This document shows, one piece after another, positions 59,417 through 64,000 of a stretch of 64,000 nucleotides of DNA; position 1 is the stretch's first letter, and every line of letters begins with the position of its first letter. The stretch lies in the IMG/VR virus record IMGVR_UViG_3300034102_001739, positions 1 to 64,000 of that record. The stretch is one strand, 5' to 3'. Made by a program: the position numbers and the translations under genes. The notes beneath the pieces were generated by a model. It ran no database searches. It was not told where the DNA came from and saw only the letters and a list, made by a program, of their open reading frames with translations. Source of the DNA: a virus.

Positions 59417-60124
59417 CTACAAATTTTTTGGAATTGTCATTTCTTTGATGATGTCTTTAGCCTTATCCTGTAACATCATAAACTTATGAGTCTGCATATT
59501 TACATACCCGGTAAATTTTCTTTCTCTTAGAGTTTTTAGAAAATCTACTGTACTAATTTTAGAACCCCAATATAGTCCAAGGGCTATGTTTACTCTCTTA
59601 TTAGGAATACTCTCTATAAGAGTAAAGGCTTCCTCTAAGTCTTCCTCCGAATTTACCACGAATTTTATGAAGTCTTTGTCGTTTAGGATTCCTACGTTTT
59701 TGTTTAGGAAACTTCCTCCCTCTCCAGTACTTGCCAATTTGTAATCTACTACAAAACTGACATTTTCTAAATCCCTATACGGAGAAACGTCCATACTTCC
59801 ATTTGTTTCTACTACGACTTTAAATCCTAAATTGGATAATCTTTGTAGTAACTCCGTAGGTCTAAACATAAGAGGTTCTCCTCCAGTTAGACAAATTACA
59901 TCGTTACCATAGTCTTCCAATTTATCTATGATTTCGTTAAGGGTTAGACTGTCTCCTTGATGTTTTTCTAAAGACTCTGGAGTATCACATAAAGTACCCA
60001 TTGTGTCTAGGTAACATCTTAAATTACACCCGGCTAGCCTTACGAAAGTACAAGCTACTCCTATTCCGTATGTGTTTACCTCTCCCATGAAAGATGGGTA
60101 AATCGTATTTACTTTAAAATCCAT
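59417..60124 (-). CDS. queE: 7-carboxy-7-deazaguanine synthase (QueE), radical SAM
   Basis: This 235-residue enzyme turns 6-carboxy-tetrahydropterin into 7-carboxy-7-deazaguanine. Cys33, Cys37 and Cys46 would hold the 4Fe-4S cluster. The last gap is eight residues (CYLDTMGTLC) rather than the usual two, so the cluster loop is longer. GGEPLM (LTGGEP) binds SAM. The gene overlaps the unknown upstream gene by 11 nt and ends at a terminator. Confidence 0.88.
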   Translation of the reverse strand: MDFKVNTIYPSFMGEVNTYGIGVACTFVRLAGCNLRCYLDTMGTLCDTPESLEKHQGDSLTLNEIIDKLEDYGNDVICLTGGEPLMFRPTELLQRLSNLGFKVVVETNGSMDVSPYRDLENVSFVVDYKLASTGEGGSFLNKNVGILNDKDFIKFVVNSEEDLEEAFTLIESIPNKRVNIALGLYWGSKISTVDFLKTLRERKFTGYVNMQTHKFMMLQDKAKDIIKEMTIPKNL

Positions 60125-60572
60125 TTCTTACTTCTTCTTTAGTTATGTATTTATTGACTATTACTCTCTCCCTAAACTCCGGATAACTCTTAACGAAAAG
60201 GGCTAGGCTTTTTATTAATACCTCCCTCTCTAATGGGTCTTTTGGTTTAAATGCTTTTGTAGGTAGTAACATTCCCTCTAGTGCCGATAGACGTTCTATC
60301 TTACCCATTGCTAGGTATCTTTGGGACAGTAATTTTATTCTACCATAACCGTCTAAACTACATCTTACTACTGAATAATACGTCTGCTTCTTGTAGTAAG
60401 AGGTTAGCTCCGCCATCAATACTGCTGCTAACTCTGGATGTACTTTTCTACACATACTTTTAGTACCCTCGATGTACTCCCTTGTCGCTTTTAAATCCAG
60501 TTCCGATACTACTCCTTTGACTTTGTGTTCTACGTTAGACCCTACTAGGAATCTGTAACTACTTTCTGCCAT
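60114..60572 (-). CDS. Unknown protein in the deazaguanine run, 152 aa
   Basis: This 152-residue protein is not recognised. It is mixed helical and beta, with MCRKVHPELAAVLMAELTS in the centre and basic C-terminal helices (YPEFRERVIVNKYI). It overlaps queE by 11 nt, so it is translated with it. Its position between DpdA-like and QueE genes suggests a partner in base modification, such as a DpdA accessory subunit. Confidence 0.5.
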   Translation of the reverse strand: MAESSYRFLVGSNVEHKVKGVVSELDLKATREYIEGTKSMCRKVHPELAAVLMAELTSYYKKQTYYSVVRCSLDGYGRIKLLSQRYLAMGKIERLSALEGMLLPTKAFKPKDPLEREVLIKSLALFVKSYPEFRERVIVNKYITKEEVRNGF

Positions 60573-60575
60573 TTT

Positions 60576-61271
60576 TTATTCTTTTTTAGGTTTCTTTCTA
60601 GGAGACGCTGAAGCTATAACAACTGCTTCCTCTATTTGTTTTTGGGGCTCTTCTTTAGGGGGTGTTGGGGCAAATAATTTTGCTAGAATACCTCCTCCAC
60701 TTCCTCCTGCTGGTGAAGAAGCATCTATTTTTAAAGAGAAATGTTCTCTCCCCGCATTTACTTTGGACATTACCAAATTACTAAGTCTATCTAGTTCCCC
60801 CGATAGATTAGCATCCGGTACTCCTCCGTCTATTTTCTCGTACACAGACGCTCTTTTTACCCTCTCGTATTGTACCTCTACTAAGAACGTATAAAAATCG
60901 TCAGGTGTTTCAGGTGTCTGCCCTCCCCATTCTATACCACAAACGAACCCTGATTTAAACGAGGGGCATTTGTCGTACATATAACACGAGTCACAATTTA
61001 CGCCTATTCCGACTACTTCCCTCATAGGAATTTTTGGACGTTCTTTGACTATGAGTTGTTCAAAAGTCTCGTCCCAAATATCCATTGGATTTCCTACTAT
61101 CCTAGATAGGTAATACTCCTTACATTCCTCTAGGTCACTGTCTGATTGTTTACAAGTAATACACTCAGGATATTCTCCTGTTATAAAAAACGGACAAAGG
61201 TGTTTCTTTAGAGTAGTACTCTCCTCCGCCATTTTTATAATCTGTATTCTCGACTTAACGCTTTCTTTCAT
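60576..61271 (-). CDS. Unknown Cys-rich protein in the deazaguanine run, 231 aa
   Basis: This 231-residue protein has two Cys groups in the first 120 residues, CPFFITGEYPECITC and NCDSCYMYDKCPSF followed by VCGIEWGG. They could hold iron-sulfur or zinc sites. The C-terminus is Pro/Lys-rich and disordered. It overlaps the DpdA gene by 17 nt. An electron carrier or a modifying enzyme acting on inserted preQ0 would fit the context, but no family match is known to me. Confidence 0.5.
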   Translation of the reverse strand: MKESVKSRIQIIKMAEESTTLKKHLCPFFITGEYPECITCKQSDSDLEECKEYYLSRIVGNPMDIWDETFEQLIVKERPKIPMREVVGIGVNCDSCYMYDKCPSFKSGFVCGIEWGGQTPETPDDFYTFLVEVQYERVKRASVYEKIDGGVPDANLSGELDRLSNLVMSKVNAGREHFSLKIDASSPAGGSGGGILAKLFAPTPPKEEPQKQIEEAVVIASASPRKKPKKE

Positions 61272-62190
61272 ATTTACCTGCCTCTTTATTTGTTAGTAAC
61301 AAATTAGCTATTTTTATGTACTCTTTTCTGAACCCTAACCATGCCAATAAGTTCATTCTATTAACATCGTCTCTGTGATCCTTTTTCGTTACTTTTGAGA
61401 AATCTACTCCAGCCTCCTCGTATTTTATTCTCTGCCCCTTACGCCGAAATTTTTGTTTGGTATCCCAACTCTTGAAATTTTTACCGTCGTAATTAAAAGT
61501 AGTTCCGTATCGTACTCCACTTAACCAAGACGTAGAATCCACGCTAAAAAATGGATACCTCCGTAATATTCTTATCTCTGTCCATGCGAATCCATGTACT
61601 CTTACCTTGTATTTTTTGGCCAGTAGAAAGAATCTGTGGGCGAATTTCTTTTGACTTTGATTTATACCTACGTATTTATACTTTTTACAGTACTCTTCAA
61701 AATGTTCGATACCGTGTGGGTCTATGCTCTCGTCCTCGTGTGCTACATAAACTACGTCAACTATTTTTTCTAGGGGCTCAAAGTATTTTTTATTCCACTT
61801 TCTTACTATCTCCCTACCCACGATTTTATCTAAGTCTAGGTTAGCGACTACGTAGATATACTCACTATGCGCTCTAACCCATGCGACATACTCCTCCAAG
61901 TAGGGAATCCAATACTCTTCTTTGCGCATTTCCTCCACGAATCCTGTCGCCATAAAGGAGAACGCTCCAGAGTCCGTCATAAACAAACCACCCTCCGATT
62001 TTAAAAACGGTAGTACTTCATCATAGTAGGTTAGACCTTTTCTAATGTAGAAGTAAGAAACTAATATCTCCCTAATACCAAACGCTACTAATTGTTTAGT
62101 ATCTCCTACTGACGACGCTGAAAAGAACATTACTCCTTTGTTTTTATTCTTATCGTAGTAACCCTCTTGCTCTTTTAACTTCTTCAACAT
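61255..62190 (-). CDS. dpdA: DpdA-like DNA-guanine transglycosylase
   Basis: This 311-residue protein has the TGT-type barrel signatures. MTDSGAFSF near residues 71-79 supplies the general acid-base Asp73, and ANLDLD near 117 gives an Asp119 at the nucleophile position. VHGFAWTEIRILRRYPF then SVDSTSWLSG (about 198-225) matches phage DpdA and archaeal-like TGT ends. It would swap guanine in DNA for preQ0 or a derivative. The Cys-x-Cys zinc site of bacterial TGT is not visible. The start overlaps queC by 41 nt; a later start at residue 21 (MFFSASS) is possible. Confidence 0.8.
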   Translation of the reverse strand: MLKKLKEQEGYYDKNKNKGVMFFSASSVGDTKQLVAFGIREILVSYFYIRKGLTYYDEVLPFLKSEGGLFMTDSGAFSFMATGFVEEMRKEEYWIPYLEEYVAWVRAHSEYIYVVANLDLDKIVGREIVRKWNKKYFEPLEKIVDVVYVAHEDESIDPHGIEHFEEYCKKYKYVGINQSQKKFAHRFFLLAKKYKVRVHGFAWTEIRILRRYPFFSVDSTSWLSGVRYGTTFNYDGKNFKSWDTKQKFRRKGQRIKYEEAGVDFSKVTKKDHRDDVNRMNLLAWLGFRKEYIKIANLLLTNKEAGKYERKR

Positions 62191-62875
62191 ACTTTACTGG
62201 TAATTTTCCACCGTATTTAATTCTCTCTAAAACCTCTTTTTGTAACGACTGGATACTTTTACTTGTTATCCGTTCCTCGAATAATTCGGGGTCAAATATG
62301 TTATTATTAACTAGTGCTACGGCTTTATTTAAACAAGGACGACATTTTCCGCATCCTTTGTGACTTTTTGAATCGTAGCAAGAACGTATCTGTTGTACCT
62401 TAGGGATAGGCATTCCTCTCTCAATTACTTCTTTTACCATTTCCGATTTTGTCAAGTCTCTGAAAGGTACTAGAAAGCTAAAGTTTTTACTCTCCCAACC
62501 CATGTCTGCCTCACAGTTACTATTTAGATGCCTAAACAACGTCATTGTCCGTTTAATAAACGTATCGTCCTTATCAGGAGCATCATCAGAGGCGTTTAGT
62601 CCTAAATATACGTGTTGCCCATACTGCATAGCTATAGTTAACAGTAGTAAATTTCTATAAGGTAGATATTTACTTTCTCTCTCATACTCACCTATTGGTA
62701 ACTCTTTTATGAGTAACCTGTCTTGGTAGTGTTTAGGTAAAGTCTTTAGGAAAGCTATCTCTACTTCTGAGTAAGATGTCTTCATATCTACGTATAGTAA
62801 AACGTCAGGACTTATTAGAAATTCTTGTAGTGTGGAGTCAAATCCTCCAGAAAATAATAATACTTTTTTCTCCAT
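62150..62875 (-). CDS. queC: 7-cyano-7-deazaguanine synthase (QueC)
   Basis: This 241-residue enzyme makes preQ0 from 7-carboxy-7-deazaguanine with ATP and ammonia. SGGFDS (residues 9-14) is the PP-loop. Cys166, Cys175, Cys178 and Cys181 form the C-terminal zinc site (HKGCGKCRPC). YLPYRNLLLL is also family-typical. It begins the run to queE. A palindromic terminator lies 18 nt upstream, so the run may rely on read-through or on a promoter I cannot identify. Confidence 0.92.
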   Translation of the reverse strand: MEKKVLLFSGGFDSTLQEFLISPDVLLYVDMKTSYSEVEIAFLKTLPKHYQDRLLIKELPIGEYERESKYLPYRNLLLLTIAMQYGQHVYLGLNASDDAPDKDDTFIKRTMTLFRHLNSNCEADMGWESKNFSFLVPFRDLTKSEMVKEVIERGMPIPKVQQIRSCYDSKSHKGCGKCRPCLNKAVALVNNNIFDPELFEERITSKSIQSLQKEVLERIKYGGKLPVKYVEEVKRARGLLR

Positions 62876-62892
62876 AGTTAACTTAATATAAT

Positions 62893-62918
62893 AAAAGCTC
62901 CCTAATTAGGGAGCTTTT
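62893..62918. terminator. Perfect palindromic terminator upstream of queC
   Basis: AAAAGCTCCCTA is followed by its exact inverted copy, giving a 26-bp palindrome with A and T runs on both sides. It can act in both directions. It ends transcripts of the tiny basic gene at 62943-63053. Confidence 0.85.
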
Positions 62919-62942
62919 CAAAATCTGACTTCTTTCTGAATC

Positions 62943-63053
62943 TTACGATTTAGAGCCTGTCTTTGGTGTTGCGGCTGCTGGAGCAGTAGCTTTTCCACCT
63001 TTTCCACCTTTTCCAGTAGCTACGGCTGCTGTTTCTTTTTTACCTTTTGGCAT
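62943..63053 (-). CDS. Tiny Lys/Gly/Ala-rich protein, 36 aa
   Basis: ATG at 63053 and TAA at 62943-62945 give MPKGKKETAAVATGKGG and a second GKGGKATAPAAA-type stretch. It has its own strong promoter (63126-63157) and its own terminator, so it is a one-gene transcript. The composition resembles basic tails that bind DNA or ribosomes. The function is unknown. Confidence 0.65.
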   Translation of the reverse strand: MPKGKKETAAVATGKGGKGGKATAPAAATPKTGSKS

Positions 63054-63125
63054 GGTCTTAAAGTATTAAAAATTTTTAGGCAGTATTATTTTATAATCGA
63101 TTAGCCTTTATAACCGAAAGCGAAA

Positions 63126-63157
63126 CAAAGATAACGTGTCCGTATCTTATTTGCAAA
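63126..63157 (-). promoter_or_regulatory. Promoter for the tiny basic gene
   Basis: The minus strand has TTTG, a 20-bp gap from TTG and TATCTTTG, a perfect match. RNA would start near 63118 with a leader of about 65 nt. There is no other feature in 63054-63173. Confidence 0.85.
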
Positions 63158-63173
63158 TTTTTCAGCTTCTTTT

Positions 63174-63455
63174 TTACGTAGAAAGTAAAAGAATTTTTAA
63201 TTCTATTGCCGTCATTTCCCCATCTGCCTCTTGGAATGAGGGGTTTAGTAGTACATGAGTACCCTTTCGAGAGAAAAATTTGTTACTAATAATTGACGCT
63301 TTTACGGCTTGGTTAAGTGCCCCTGCGCCAATTACTCTAAGAATAACCACTTTATTTGGGTTATCTTGAAAGGCTGAGTTGATACTTCCTGCTAATTTGT
63401 TAGCGTCTGTCGATGACTTACATCTTAATACGATTGGATTGTTTCCGGTTTCCAT
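63174..63455 (-). CDS. SpoVS-like protein
   Basis: This 93-residue protein matches the SpoVS family plan: KSSTDANKLAGSINSAF, then VVILRVIGAGALNQAVKAS and LNPSFQEADGEMTAIELK. The GAGA-x-NQAVKA phrase is characteristic. SpoVS proteins are small Alba-like nucleic-acid-binding proteins of sporulating bacteria and some others; a phage copy may bind phage DNA or RNA. Confidence 0.8.
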   Translation of the reverse strand: METGNNPIVLRCKSSTDANKLAGSINSAFQDNPNKVVILRVIGAGALNQAVKASIISNKFFSRKGTHVLLNPSFQEADGEMTAIELKILLLST

Positions 63456-63489
63456 TGTAGATACTTTTTAATTTTTGCCCCTTATTCCG

Positions 63490-63497
63490 CAAATATA
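63490..63497 (-). promoter_or_regulatory. Weak promoter candidate before the SpoVS-like gene
   Basis: The minus strand has TATATTTG, a perfect -7 box, but no TTG lies 19-21 bp upstream. It is 35 nt before the SpoVS-like start, in the only gap between it and the nuclease gene. Confidence 0.4.
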
Positions 63498-63508
63498 ACT
63501 ACAAATCT

Positions 63509-63916
63509 TTATAACTCCTCGTATTCTCTTTTTATTTTTACTAATTTCTCCAAATCTTCGGGTCTTACTACAATTAAATACCCTTTTTCGCCTTTTTGTT
63601 TTATAGCTACTACGGGAATTTTTTTCTCCTGCCTAGCCTTATCCTCCGTGTCCTTGAATAAAGACCACAGAGAAAATTTATTTCTAACCTTACACTCGAT
63701 GTAAATTTTTGGGTGTAGTGAGTCACTATTAGTAGAGTGCCCACTATTACTACCTGATAAGGGTACTCGTCTAGTCCCAAAAAATTTGGCTACTACTCTC
63801 TCGAAACCTTTCCAACAATTTTTAGAGGTAGGATTTTTCACTACCACGTTATTCTTACGAATTTGTTCTCTGGTTACTTTTACCCTTTTTAGTACTTTCC
63901 CTGTTCTAATTGGCAT
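63509..63916 (-). CDS. PD-(D/E)XK-type nuclease (resolvase-like)
   Basis: This 135-residue protein has a plan like small phage PD-(D/E)XK enzymes: FERVVAKFFGTRRVPLSG, then SDSLHPKIYIECKVRNKF with Asp, Glu and Lys of the active site, and IPVVAIKQKGEKGYLIVV. It is likely an endonuclease or Holliday junction resolvase used in recombination or packaging. The start overlaps the upstream stop. Confidence 0.7.
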   Translation of the reverse strand: MPIRTGKVLKRVKVTREQIRKNNVVVKNPTSKNCWKGFERVVAKFFGTRRVPLSGSNSGHSTNSDSLHPKIYIECKVRNKFSLWSLFKDTEDKARQEKKIPVVAIKQKGEKGYLIVVRPEDLEKLVKIKREYEEL

Positions 63917-64000
63917 CTTCTAATAAGTGAGGGGGAATATTTTCTTTGAACATTGGACAGCTAGGTGTTATTCCTTGGAAGTATCCCATGGCTTCCTCGA
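63906..64000 (-). CDS. Partial gene at the right edge (C-terminus only)
   Basis: Only the last 30 or so residues are visible, ending ENIPPHLLEDAN before TAG at 63906-63908. It overlaps the nuclease start by 11 nt. Too little is seen for identification. Confidence 0.5.
   Translation of the reverse strand, partial: EEAMGYFQGITPSCPMFKENIPPHLLEDAN

Noticed and set aside
1-64000. CRISPR array, insertion sequence or integrase
   Set aside because: I saw no regularly spaced repeats of the CRISPR type, no transposase and no integrase gene. The only mobile element is the intein. Short tandem repeats at 45036-45108 have no spacers.

Overview
The window is one contiguous piece of a double-stranded DNA phage with a contractile tail (myovirus morphology). 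It is AT-rich and every convincing gene lies on the minus strand, so transcription runs from the right edge to the left edge. The likely host is a Bacteroidetes bacterium, probably Flavobacteriia-like. The reasons are: repeated promoters of the Bacteroidetes type (TTG, about 20 bp, TAnnTTTG), few Shine-Dalgarno-like sites, a tail-fibre protein with a Fibrobacter-type paralogous (FISUMP) domain, a BspA-like leucine-rich fibre protein, and accessory genes typical of Bacteroidetes phages. Both edges cut genes (a primase at the left, an unknown gene at the right), so the genome is longer than 64 kb.

Layout in the direction of transcription (right to left). 64.0-59.4 kb: PD-(D/E)XK nuclease, SpoVS-like protein, a tiny basic protein, then queC, a DpdA-like DNA transglycosylase, two unknown genes and queE. 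59.3-53.2 kb: adhesion and lysis (FISUMP fibre, BspA-like fibre, DUF1353, two holin-like proteins, amidase endolysin). 53.1-45.9 kb: folE, lipoprotein, DUF4942 adenine methyltransferase, dATP/dGTP diphosphohydrolase-like fusion, a predicted 223-nt structured RNA, a tRNA-like gene and small genes, closed by a strong terminator. 45.8-44.3 kb: about 1.5 kb without genes, very AT-rich, with about 20 CTAATT motifs, a tandem repeat, a perfect DnaA box and palindromes, the best origin candidate. 44.2-35.4 kb: many small early-type genes plus topoisomerase IB, two KTSC-family genes (the second at 33.4 kb) and RadC. 35.4-20.9 kb: packaging and head (queD, terminase, portal, scaffold, N4-gp56-type capsid, neck genes, spanin-like pair, sheath, tube). 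20.7-10.2 kb: tail assembly (chaperone pair with a likely -1 frameshift, tape measure, baseplate, fibre). 10.0-0 kb: replication (SF2 helicase, Tudor-like acidic protein, replication accessory genes, helicase loader, DnaB-type helicase split by an intein, primase).

Together FolE, QueD, QueE and QueC can make preQ0, and the DpdA-like enzyme can insert it into DNA. The phage therefore probably replaces some guanines with a 7-deazaguanine, an anti-restriction strategy, and combines this with its own adenine methyltransferase.

The items most likely to be undescribed are the 223-nt RNA next to the tRNA-like gene, the aberrant tRNA-like gene itself, the origin-like repeat block with an operator palindrome inside a promoter, the duplicated 55-bp promoter cassette, and the two unknown genes between queE and dpdA.
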